Shown piece by piece: positions 9,503 to 17,556 of a stretch of DNA of 64,000 nucleotides. The notes under the pieces are model-generated. The model ran no database searches and had not been told where the DNA came from. It saw nothing but the letters and a program-made list of their open reading frames with translations. Both the position numbers and the translations under genes were made by a program. How positions within the stretch are numbered: position 1 is the first letter of the stretch; the number at the start of each line of letters is the position of its first letter. The DNA is from Niabella pedocola (GTDB lineage: Bacteria > Bacteroidota > Bacteroidia > Chitinophagales > Chitinophagaceae), in NCBI RefSeq assembly GCF_021044425.1, contig NZ_JAJNEC010000005.1, positions 744,001 through 808,000 on the forward strand, in the 5' to 3' direction.

Positions 9503-9524
9503 TTTTGTTCATTTTTTTGTCGAT
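9503..9524 (+). promoter_or_regulatory. Candidate operator of the polysaccharide-locus regulator, copy A
   Basis: Two TTTTGT half-sites 12 bases apart (TTTTGTTCA at 9503, TTTTGTCGA at 9515). Near-identical elements occur at 24361 and 26011. It lies about 170 bases upstream of the sensor kinase start, which would allow autoregulation. Confidence 0.55.
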
Positions 9525-9647
9525 TTGTATCATACCGGTATACCATACACCTTCCATCCATTATAACGGTTCAAACAAATTATTGATTTTTAAACGGCTA
9601 CCGGTATTACCCGGCGGGGCACCTTGCGCCTTCCACCGGTCCGGTAC

Positions 9648-9679
9648 TTGTTTTATAAATGCCTTTATATCTATCTTTG
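9648..9679 (+). promoter_or_regulatory. Bacteroidota-type promoter of the sensor kinase gene
   Basis: TTG at 9648-9650 and TATCTTTG at 9672-9679, separated by 21 bases, match the TTG / TAnnTTTG consensus. Transcription would begin near 9686, only a few bases before the ATG chosen at 9689, implying a very short or absent leader. Confidence 0.5.
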
Positions 9680-9688
9680 AATGAACGA

Positions 9689-12600
9689 ATGATGAGTTTT
9701 TATTACCGATGGTTTTTAAGCCTGGCCTTGCTGCTTGCCACTTCACTGTGTTCCGGGCAATATTACTTTAAGCATTATCAGGTGGATGACGGGTTGGTGC
9801 ATAATGCCGTAACCGCGGTCATACAGGATAGCAAGGGTTTGCTATGGATCGGAACCCGTGGCGGTCTGAACCGTTTTGACGGCTATTCCTTTAAAACCTA
9901 CAGAAATACTAAAGACAAATTCGGAAGCCTGGGCAATGATGTCATTAACAGTATTGCTGAAGACAAAAACCGGATGATCTGGATCGGCACCGGTAAAGGC
10001 CTTTTTAAATACGATCCGTACAAAGAAGTGCTTACCGAACTGGAAGCCGTTCCAAAAGAATACACCAACAATCTCGTGGTTGACAACGACAACAACCTGT
10101 GGTTCCTCTCGCAGTTTTCGCTGTATAAATATACACAGTCTGCCAACCGGCTCGAGCATTTAAAAACACCGGCTTCCTGCATTGCGCTGGACGCAGATAT
10201 GAACTTATGGATGGGAGATGACGATGGCAACATTCATATTTACGGCGGTCAGCAAAAGTCCGGAGCAACCGTCCGGATCGTGGACAGGAGCCTGCCGGCC
10301 AATGCCCGGTCCATCAGCAAAATATACCCCATCGGGCATGGCCGGCTATTAATCGGATGCTTTAAGCAGGGGCTAAAAAGCTACGATGTCCAAACCGGTA
10401 CCGTGCGCTCTCTGTCATTGGGCGCACAGGAAAATAACGACATATTTGTTCGCGACATTGCAACCGATAATAACGGACAGTACTGGATTGCTACGGAGTC
10501 CGGAATTTACATCTATGATCTGGCGGGCAACAAGGCCGTTAACCTGAAAAAACGGGCAGGCAACCCCTATGCCCTGGCCGACAATGCCGTGTATGCAATA
10601 TGCAGGGATAACCAGGGTGGTATGTGGGCCGGTACTTTTTTTGGCGGGCTGAACTATTATTCAAAGGACAATGCCCGATTTGAAAAATACTACCCGTTGC
10701 CCGATGTGAATTCCATTGCAGGAAATGCGGTGCGGGAAATTTGTGCGGATCAGCAGGGGCATTTATGGATCGGTACCGAAGATGCAGGCATCAGTAAACT
10801 CAACCTGGAAACCGGAATATTTACGAACTATACCGCCACCGGTCAAAAGGGGAGTATCTCTTATCCGAATGTGCACGGTTTACTGGCGTGGGGAAACACG
10901 CTGTTTGTAGGTCCCTTCTTACAGGGCATGGAAATTATGGATATGCGTACCGGTTTGATTACAGACCGGTTCAAGCTGATTGGAGATAAAGGCGGTGGCC
11001 CGGTAAGCGATTTTATCATCTCCATCTACCGTACAAAGGACAACCGCCTGCTGGTGGGCTCGGCCTATCGCAACGCCGGGTTATTTGAATACAACCCGCA
11101 ACAAAAAACCTTTAAGCGCATTCCCCAGATCCCCTTTAATACATACGTCTATGATATTTTTGAAGACGCTGCGGGAAATATCTGGACGGGCAGCGTAAAG
11201 GAGGGCGCCTTCTGGTACAACCCCAAAACCGGGCGGCACGGCAATTTACAGTTTGGCGATACCACCAGGGGCCATACCATCAACGAATTTCCCGTATACC
11301 ATATTTTTGAAGACAGTGATCATGCATTGTGGTTCGCCACCACCGGTTGCGGGCTTATAAAACTAAGCCCCGACCGGAAAACCATGAAACGGTATACCAC
11401 CGCAAACGGCCTGCCCAGCAATGTTATCTACAGCATCCTGGAAGACAATGCAAAGAACCTGTGGATCAGTTCCCTCAAAGGGCTTATCTGTTTAAATATT
11501 ACCACGGAAAAAGTAAAAGTCTATACCCGGGCCAACGGGTTGATCACCGATCAGTTCAATTATAATTCGGCCTATAAGCATACCGATGGCAAAATGTATT
11601 TTGGCTCCGTTAAAGGAATGATCGCCTTTAACCCGGCCTTATTTGATCAAAGGGAGCCCAGTCCGCCCACCTATATCACCGGCTTCCAGATCAATAACAA
11701 AGAAGTGACCCCCAATGCAATGCACAGCCCCCTCGCCCGGTCTATTTTATACACCGACACCCTCCTGTTAAAATACGATCAAAACAACTTCAGCATTGAG
11801 TTTGCGGCACTGAATTTTTCTTCACCGGAAGCAACCCGGTACAAATACCAGATGAAAGGCATTGACCAGTCCTGGACCTATCTCAATACCAACCGCAACG
11901 CCTACTTCACCGATCTCGCACCCGGTAAATACGAGTTTATTGTTCAGGCCGAAAGCAATACCGGGAGCTGGACCGGCAAAGAGCGCCGGCTTTATATCCG
12001 CATCCTGCCCCCCTTCTGGAAGAGCAACACAGCGTACCTTATATACGTGTTGCTGATTGCTACGGCCGTATTTATGGCCATCCGCTTGTACCACCGGTAC
12101 CTGGAGCGGAAAAACCTGCGGAAACTGCAGCTTTTTGAACATGAAAAAGAAAAGGAAATCTACCAGGCTAAAATCGAATTTTTTACCAATATCACGCATG
12201 AAATACAAACCCCGCTCACGTTGATCGCAGGGCCCATTGAATGGCTGAGTAAAAAATTTGATACGGATCCGGGCATCCGGAAAAGCCTGGCCATCGCCGA
12301 AAAAAACACGCAGCGCCTGGTGGCCCTGACCAGCCAGCTGCTCGATTTCAGAAAAACGGAGGCCGATCAGTTCAGTTTAAATTTTGTAAAAACAGATATT
12401 GCCGCGCTGATCGCAGACCTGGTAGCCGGCTTCAAAGAGCAGGCCGCCGGTAACCATATTCAGCTGGATATGGTGTTGCCGGAAAACCCCATCATGGCTT
12501 TTGTAGACCGGGAAGCATTTATTAAAATATGCACCAACCTGATATCGAATGCCGTGAAATATGCCGCCACCCGGGCAAGTGTACATGTGGGAAACGTGAG

Positions 12601-12877
12601 CGACACCGATACCTGCTTTACGGTTTACTTTAACAATGACGGCAAAGGCATTCCGGAGGAGTTCAGACAGCAAGTGTTTGAGCCCTTCTTCCGGGTGCGT
12701 GCCAACAACAAACCGGGAACCGGTATCGGGTTATCGCTTGCAAAATCACTTACCGAGCTGCACAACGGTTCACTGCAACTGAGCTCCGGTGAACAGGATT
12801 TAATTATTTTTGAACTGCGACTGCCCATACACCAGAAAATCGAATTTCAATTAAGCAGTTGGAAAAAAATAACATAG
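9689..12877 (+). CDS. Two-component propeller sensor histidine kinase (sensor half of a split HTCS)
   Basis: About 1062 residues. A signal peptide (MMSFYYRWFLSLALLLATSL) leads into a long periplasmic sensor made of two-component-propeller blades, recognisable by repeated WIGT...GLNRFD/GLFKYD units (for example LLWIGTRGGLNRFDGYSF). A Y_Y_Y domain follows (YKYQMKGIDQSWTYL), then one membrane helix (TAYLIYVLLIATAVFMAIRL). The cytoplasmic part has a HisKA box with the phospho-acceptor His at codon 12197 (TNITHEIQTPLTLI), and an ATPase domain with NLISNAVKYA and GTGIGLSLAK. It ends right after the ATPase; the receiver and AraC domains usually fused in this family are in the next gene, one base away. 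An upstream ATG at 9659 exists but would bury the signal peptide. It should sense an oligosaccharide from the adjacent utilization locus. Confidence 0.9.
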   Translation: MMSFYYRWFLSLALLLATSLCSGQYYFKHYQVDDGLVHNAVTAVIQDSKGLLWIGTRGGLNRFDGYSFKTYRNTKDKFGSLGNDVINSIAEDKNRMIWIGTGKGLFKYDPYKEVLTELEAVPKEYTNNLVVDNDNNLWFLSQFSLYKYTQSANRLEHLKTPASCIALDADMNLWMGDDDGNIHIYGGQQKSGATVRIVDRSLPANARSISKIYPIGHGRLLIGCFKQGLKSYDVQTGTVRSLSLGAQENNDIFVRDIATDNNGQYWIATESGIYIYDLAGNKAVNLKKRAGNPYALADNAVYAICRDNQGGMWAGTFFGGLNYYSKDNARFEKYYPLPDVNSIAGNAVREICADQQGHLWIGTEDAGISKLNLETGIFTNYTATGQKGSISYPNVHGLLAWGNTLFVGPFLQGMEIMDMRTGLITDRFKLIGDKGGGPVSDFIISIYRTKDNRLLVGSAYRNAGLFEYNPQQKTFKRIPQIPFNTYVYDIFEDAAGNIWTGSVKEGAFWYNPKTGRHGNLQFGDTTRGHTINEFPVYHIFEDSDHALWFATTGCGLIKLSPDRKTMKRYTTANGLPSNVIYSILEDNAKNLWISSLKGLICLNITTEKVKVYTRANGLITDQFNYNSAYKHTDGKMYFGSVKGMIAFNPALFDQREPSPPTYITGFQINNKEVTPNAMHSPLARSILYTDTLLLKYDQNNFSIEFAALNFSSPEATRYKYQMKGIDQSWTYLNTNRNAYFTDLAPGKYEFIVQAESNTGSWTGKERRLYIRILPPFWKSNTAYLIYVLLIATAVFMAIRLYHRYLERKNLRKLQLFEHEKEKEIYQAKIEFFTNITHEIQTPLTLIAGPIEWLSKKFDTDPGIRKSLAIAEKNTQRLVALTSQLLDFRKTEADQFSLNFVKTDIAALIADLVAGFKEQAAGNHIQLDMVLPENPIMAFVDREAFIKICTNLISNAVKYAATRASVHVGNVSDTDTCFTVYFNNDGKGIPEEFRQQVFEPFFRVRANNKPGTGIGLSLAKSLTELHNGSLQLSSGEQDLIIFELRLPIHQKIEFQLSSWKKIT

Positions 12878-12878
12878 C

Positions 12879-13643
12879 ATGACCGAAAGCATTCTGATCA
12901 TTGATGACAACGAGGATATCCTGGAGTTCTTATCTGTTGTTTTAGGCGATACGTACAAACTGCATCTTGCAGCCGACGGAGCCATTGCGCAAACCATTTT
13001 AGACCAGGAGATCATTCACCTGATCATATCCGATATCATGATGCCGGGGATCGATGGATTTGAGCTCTGCAGCCGTGTTAAGTCAAACGTAGAGTATTGC
13101 CATATCCCCATTATCTTACTAACATCAAAAAACACCTACAAAGCGCATATCGAGGGGCTGGAGGTTGGAGCGGACGCTTATATTCAGAAACCTTTTTCCT
13201 CCGAATTGTTGCAGGTACAGATTGCCAACCTGCTCAAAAACCGGAAGAAAATCAAGGATCATTTTGCCAGCTCGCCCTTTGAAGATGTACGGGTAATGGC
13301 ACATTCAAAAACCGACGAAGCGTTTTTAAAAAAACTGGATGAATATATCCAAAGCAATATTAAGGAGCCCAATATCGATATCGACATGCTTGCCGAGCAT
13401 ATGTTCATGAGCCGTACCACGCTTTACCGCAAGATCAAATCCCTCTCTTCCTTATCCCCGAAGGAGCTCATTGATATTACCCGCTTGAAAAAGGCCGCCA
13501 GCCTGATTGCTGAAAAAGAATTTTTGTTATACGAGATCTCAAGAATGGTCGGTTACAGCTCGCAGAGCCTCTTCAGCCGTAATTTCCAGAAGCATTTTAA
13601 AATGTCGCCTACAGAATATTTCAACACCCTTCCAAAAGCATAA
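12879..13643 (+). CDS. Response regulator with AraC-type DNA-binding domain (effector half of a split HTCS)
   Basis: A 254-residue cytoplasmic protein. Residues 1-120 are a receiver domain: acidic pair in IIDDNED, phospho-acceptor Asp 52 (LIISDIMMPGIDGF), the LLTS switch residue and Lys 104 (YIQKPF). Residues about 145-254 form an AraC double helix-turn-helix (IDMLAEHMFMSRTTLYRKIK; ISRMVGYSSQSLFSRNFQKH; ending KMSPTEYF). The ATG lies one base after the kinase stop codon, so the two are translationally coupled. Phosphorylation by the kinase should switch on the SusC/SusD genes and the second GH43 gene through the direct-repeat motif found at 9503, 24361 and 26011. It converges with the GH130 gene, leaving only 16 bases between them. 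Confidence 0.93.
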   Translation: MTESILIIDDNEDILEFLSVVLGDTYKLHLAADGAIAQTILDQEIIHLIISDIMMPGIDGFELCSRVKSNVEYCHIPIILLTSKNTYKAHIEGLEVGADAYIQKPFSSELLQVQIANLLKNRKKIKDHFASSPFEDVRVMAHSKTDEAFLKKLDEYIQSNIKEPNIDIDMLAEHMFMSRTTLYRKIKSLSSLSPKELIDITRLKKAASLIAEKEFLLYEISRMVGYSSQSLFSRNFQKHFKMSPTEYFNTLPKA

Positions 13644-13659
13644 ACTACGTATAAGGGCT

Positions 13660-14787
13660 TTATTTATCTGCCGCCGGGTCATACACGGCAACGCCCACCC
13701 GGCTGTCTGCACAACCATAGTACAGGAACCATTTGCTTTTGAAATAAACCAGTCCTTCAATAAAAACGGTGCCGGCCGGATACTGGCCGCTTTTTTCAAA
13801 AGATTCCGTAGGTACAAAAAAGGGCTTATCCAGTCGGCTAATGACCCTGGAAGGATCCTCCGGATCAAATAACACCTGGCCCGCGGCATAGGTGTTGGCC
13901 GTGTAGCTGGTATCCCTGCCCAAGCCCCCCTTATTTTTACCATTGTACAAAACCAGGATGCCTTTATCTGTTATAATTGCAGGCGGTCCGCATTCGGTCA
14001 AATCACTGTCAAAATATCCAGGCCTGGGCTTTACAACCATTTGCAGGCCGCCTTTTTCATCCACCGCAGGTTCCCAGTTCACCAGGTCGTCTGAAGTAGC
14101 AATGTTCATAAACCGCTCGCCCCAGTACATCATATATTTCCCTTTCACCTTTGCAATCACCTGCTTTCCGTTTTCTACTTTAGTAACGATGGATGCCGAT
14201 TTACTGAACTGATCTTTAAACCGGCCGTTATACGCTTTCAAAAATGCGGGTCCGTGTTTCGTCCATCTTTTCAGGTCTTTTGACGTAGCTACCGCCAGGC
14301 GCGCCACTTTCCTGTTCCATTGCGTGTACAACATTACGTACAACCCTTCTTCTGTAACCGCAATGCGCGGGTCTTCGCATCCTCCCGGCCATTCATATTC
14401 CTTTTGGGCATCTTCATCCGGGTAAAAAACCGGCTCCGCTTCTTTTTTCATTTTAATACCGTCCCTGCTTTCAGCTATTCCCAGCCGGGATGTCCGTTTG
14501 CCGATACCCATTCCGGACCGGTCTTCGGCACGATACAATACATAGACGTTGCCGTTCCTTACGGCTGCTGCCGGGTTAAACACATCGCCGGCTTCCCAGG
14601 CCAGCTTTTTCCGGCTCATCGGATCTAAGAAAACGCTTTGCGTATCGGGGGACAGTACCGGGTTTACATGAGCCGGTCTTATAAACGGGCCCAGCGCCCA
14701 ACCGGGAAGTTTATACTGTGCGGTTGCAAAAAAGGCAACGGGAACGGCAACAATCAAAAACAGTATCCTTAAAGTTATACCATTCAT
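13660..14787 (-). CDS. Exported GH130 family glycoside hydrolase
   Basis: About 375 residues. A signal peptide (NGITLRILFLIVAVPVAFFA) precedes a five-bladed propeller with GH130 signatures: VFNPAAAVRNGNVYVLYRAE, the catalytic-Asp block WPGGCEDPRIA, and VLYNGKNKGG followed by YAAGQVLFD. GH130 enzymes act on beta-mannosides, as cytoplasmic phosphorylases or as exported hydrolases; export here favours a hydrolase, though I cannot confirm the loss of phosphate ligands by eye. The ATG at 14787 was chosen over the longer frame from 14850 because it places the signal peptide at the N-terminus. It is the last gene of the SusCD run. A TAACTTTG element (minus strand, 14861-14868) may give it an additional promoter. 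Confidence 0.85.
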   Translation of the reverse strand: MNGITLRILFLIVAVPVAFFATAQYKLPGWALGPFIRPAHVNPVLSPDTQSVFLDPMSRKKLAWEAGDVFNPAAAVRNGNVYVLYRAEDRSGMGIGKRTSRLGIAESRDGIKMKKEAEPVFYPDEDAQKEYEWPGGCEDPRIAVTEEGLYVMLYTQWNRKVARLAVATSKDLKRWTKHGPAFLKAYNGRFKDQFSKSASIVTKVENGKQVIAKVKGKYMMYWGERFMNIATSDDLVNWEPAVDEKGGLQMVVKPRPGYFDSDLTECGPPAIITDKGILVLYNGKNKGGLGRDTSYTANTYAAGQVLFDPEDPSRVISRLDKPFFVPTESFEKSGQYPAGTVFIEGLVYFKSKWFLYYGCADSRVGVAVYDPAADK

Positions 14788-14929
14788 AACCCTGTAATTT
14801 TTAAATCTGTTTGCTGGTGTCCAAAGCGGCAATCCATCACCGGCATCCACTGTAATATTACAAAGTTACCCGTTTGCTGCTTTCCGTTTTATGACAATAT
14901 GTGCTGTATACCGGCGTTCCCCGCCGCTC

Positions 14930-16468
14930 TTATTCCTTAAACCGGAAGGTTGATACTTCTGCCAACCCGGGCTGGCGCTGACTGTCGTAACCGGATTTGG
15001 GCACCAGCTTAAAGTAACGGAATTGTTTGCGTTGCGGCAGATCGATGAATTGCCGCAGCAGATTGACATCATTGAGCGTAAACAGTCCCAGGCTTTCCCA
15101 GGTATTGTTATCATTACCAACAAGCAGTTCCAGCTCCTTTATCTTGCGGTCCCCGTCCTTTTGCGAAATGATAAAACCATCCACGGTGGCGGTTTCCCCC
15201 ATATCTACCGTTAGCCAGTGGCCGGGATAATCTGTTGGATCCACCGAATAGCGGCTGATCCATATCGTGGTGAGGTTATCGTCAATAACAGAGGAAGCAA
15301 GGCGACCATTGACAGGCTCTTCCGAACTGACGCCGGCAATAGACCACCTGGTTTTAGCATGTATGTAGCGCCAGGGCTCGCCGGATGGCCGCCTTTGCAG
15401 TGTCGACATACTTGTGGGCAGACCAAAATTGGGCGACCCGTCCGGGTTCCAGGTAAAACGCTGTATGCGCGGACTTCGCCCGCCCGAGGCGCCCTGGTTG
15501 GCCACAGAGCGTGCATGGTAAATGATCCAGTCTTCTTTACCGTCGGGCGATTTAAAAAAGCCGTTATGTCCCGGCCCGAAAACACCGCCTTCCGACCGCA
15601 TGGAAAAAACCGGGTGCACTTTTTTTGACCAGTCGCCCGGGTTCATCGGGTCTCCGCCCTCCCGCAGGTTCAGCTGCCCGAGGCAATAGCCGTCTGACCA
15701 ATAACCACTGCCGGAATAGATGAGGTATACCCGCCCCTGCGGGTTGATGAGTACCTGCGGGCCTTCATTGATCGGGTTCCCATTTTTTTCCCATGCAAAG
15801 CCGGGTATTGAAATCATTACTTTTTCACCGGAGATCGTCCAGGGATTGCTCATTTTGGCGATATAGATATTCTGCGGAGGTGCACCGGCATTTCCTCCTG
15901 ACCAGATCATGTATCGCTGTCCATTATTATAAAGTATAGTGCCATCGATGGCCCACATATCTGTTGGGTCAGACAGTTTTCCCTTAAATACCCAATTGCC
16001 CTCTACGGGGGTTGGCGCCGTATTCTCCAGTACATACATGCGGTGATGAGCGTTGTCACCGTCATCGGCAGCAAAATAAAAATACCATTTGCCGTCAATT
16101 TCATGCAGCTCCGGCGCCCACAGGTTTTTTGAATAGGGCTGACCAGCCGGCGGGGTCCATACATCATACCGGCGTGCAGTGGCCAGTTCCGATAAATTTT
16201 TCGTTTCCAGGATCACCAACTTACTTCCCTGGGTATACGTGTAGTAATAGGTTCCGTTTTTCTGTACCACCCATGGATCCGGACCGCCCGGCATAATGGG
16301 GTTGCTGAATGTACTGTCGGGCGTAAAGCCCCACCACGCCCCCTTGGGTACCTCCGGTTCCTGGGGTTTCTCCGGGATGGGGTCGTAATACGGTTCCTTT
16401 GTTTTTTGGCAGGCGCCCGATAGCAATAAACAACCAAGCACACATACCGTTATTACGGATCGTTTCAT
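14930..16468 (-). CDS. GH43 family glycosidase lipoprotein with C-terminal discoidin (F5/8 type C) domain
   Basis: A 512-residue surface or periplasmic lipoprotein (lipobox LLSGAC). After a proline-rich linker, residues about 55-370 form a GH43 propeller with the three expected acids: general base in GGPDPWVV, pKa modulator in WAIDGTILY, and general acid in NEGPQVL. Residues about 385-510 form a discoidin-like carbohydrate-binding domain (VNGRLASSVIDDNLTTIW ... GHWLTVDMGETATVDGFIIS). GH43 enzymes are mostly arabinofuranosidases, xylosidases or galactanases. It sits between the DUF1735 lipoprotein and GH130, and presumably trims a side chain from the polysaccharide handled by SusC/SusD. Family assignment is strong; specificity is open. 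Confidence 0.9.
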   Translation of the reverse strand: MKRSVITVCVLGCLLLSGACQKTKEPYYDPIPEKPQEPEVPKGAWWGFTPDSTFSNPIMPGGPDPWVVQKNGTYYYTYTQGSKLVILETKNLSELATARRYDVWTPPAGQPYSKNLWAPELHEIDGKWYFYFAADDGDNAHHRMYVLENTAPTPVEGNWVFKGKLSDPTDMWAIDGTILYNNGQRYMIWSGGNAGAPPQNIYIAKMSNPWTISGEKVMISIPGFAWEKNGNPINEGPQVLINPQGRVYLIYSGSGYWSDGYCLGQLNLREGGDPMNPGDWSKKVHPVFSMRSEGGVFGPGHNGFFKSPDGKEDWIIYHARSVANQGASGGRSPRIQRFTWNPDGSPNFGLPTSMSTLQRRPSGEPWRYIHAKTRWSIAGVSSEEPVNGRLASSVIDDNLTTIWISRYSVDPTDYPGHWLTVDMGETATVDGFIISQKDGDRKIKELELLVGNDNNTWESLGLFTLNDVNLLRQFIDLPQRKQFRYFKLVPKSGYDSQRQPGLAEVSTFRFKE

Positions 16469-16510
16469 GTGTATGTTTTTTCCTGATTTTATTTTTTTAT
16501 TAGTTGCTCT

Positions 16511-17512
16511 TTACCAATCGATCGCCTGATCTTCATCCGGTATCAATATATTCCGTTGCCGTTCCATCGTCATGGAGCCTTCTGCCCGGTACCGTACCGG
16601 TATGCCGGGCATGGTTGTAATATCATCATATTTGTACCGCAGGTTCACGGTGCAATATTGCTTTACCAGGTATTTCTTGGTGGGATCTACCGTTTGCGTG
16701 ATCTTGTAGGTGGGCTGTCCCAGCATTTCGAAATGAATGGCATCGTTGGTGGCATACACATTTAAGGCACCTACTTTATCGCCATTGGCCTCTGTAACAG
16801 GCTCTAAAAATTCCATGACGATTTTGTATTCGCCCCGGGCCTCGGATCGTTCTTCGGTTACGCCCGCGTAAAAAAACACCGATTGTTCATCTACCACCCA
16901 TGCCGTCCGGGTACTGGATACAAGCGGGTTAGTGGTTTGCCCATCCAGGTATACATTCATAGATGTAGAGGAGTAATTGCCGGAATAATCATTAAACGGT
17001 ATCACATTCAGCAGCGCCTTCCGCCAGCCCTTGCGATAGTTTGAAATATACGCGGGATCGTCTATGATCGTAAGTGGCAATACATAACGTTCCACCAGAT
17101 CCAGATTATCAAATTTAAATTTTACCGGGTAATTGACGGTACTCGACCCTTTGGGAATAAAACAGGCAGCCGAAGGCAGTTCAAAAAACTGGCCGGGCAG
17201 CTGTTTAAAATACAGATCGGTGCGGTGCTGAAATTTTTCACGGTTATAAATCCCCAGTGTGTCATTGTCAACGCCTATTTTCACATTTAAATCCTGTTGG
17301 CTTGGCTGCGATCCGCTTACGATCACCGGCAGGTTATAGATCACCTCCCCGTTTTTATTATACCGCAGGTATACCGGAGAAACGCCTTCGCTGTTGAGCC
17401 GTGCTTTAAAAGAAACCATCTGTACATACAGTTCGTCTTTCCACTCATTGTTGCACGCGCTGAACACGAGGCTCAATGCTGCTATTATGATATATATGCG
17501 TACACTTTTCAT
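16511..17512 (-). CDS. DUF1735 domain lipoprotein, probable surface glycan-binding protein
   Basis: A 333-residue lipoprotein (signal and lipobox LVFSAC). The N-terminal half resembles the BT_3987-type/DUF1735 domain found beside SusD in many Bacteroidota loci (NLPVIVSGSQPSQQDLNVKI, then FIPKGSSTVNYPVKF and RYVLPLTIIDD). The C-terminal half, with YSGNYSSTSMNVYL followed later by LRYKYDD, is compatible with the DUF4973-like partner domain. Such proteins occupy the SusE/SusF position and are thought to bind the glycan at the cell surface. It follows SusD by 44 bases on the same strand. Domain naming is from pattern memory and has not been searched. Confidence 0.8.
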   Translation of the reverse strand: MKSVRIYIIIAALSLVFSACNNEWKDELYVQMVSFKARLNSEGVSPVYLRYNKNGEVIYNLPVIVSGSQPSQQDLNVKIGVDNDTLGIYNREKFQHRTDLYFKQLPGQFFELPSAACFIPKGSSTVNYPVKFKFDNLDLVERYVLPLTIIDDPAYISNYRKGWRKALLNVIPFNDYSGNYSSTSMNVYLDGQTTNPLVSSTRTAWVVDEQSVFFYAGVTEERSEARGEYKIVMEFLEPVTEANGDKVGALNVYATNDAIHFEMLGQPTYKITQTVDPTKKYLVKQYCTVNLRYKYDDITTMPGIPVRYRAEGSMTMERQRNILIPDEDQAIDW

Positions 17513-17556
17513 TCGTTCATGTTTTTACGATCTAACAAAATCACCACCCTTTTAAA

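Larger units (their letters stand above)
9341..9688. other. Intergenic regulatory region between acyltransferase and sensor kinase
   Basis: About 350 bases between divergent genes. It contains the direct-repeat motif at 9503-9524 and the promoter at 9648-9679, plus a small palindrome ATACCGGTAT at 9532-9541 just after the motif. No protein-coding frame is evident. Confidence 0.6.

Noticed and set aside
12840..12880. Kinase/regulator break considered as a sequencing frameshift
   Set aside because: A stop codon at 12870-12872 in the regulator frame lies between the poly-A run and the regulator ATG, so an error in the run would not join the frames; the regulator also has its own ATG.
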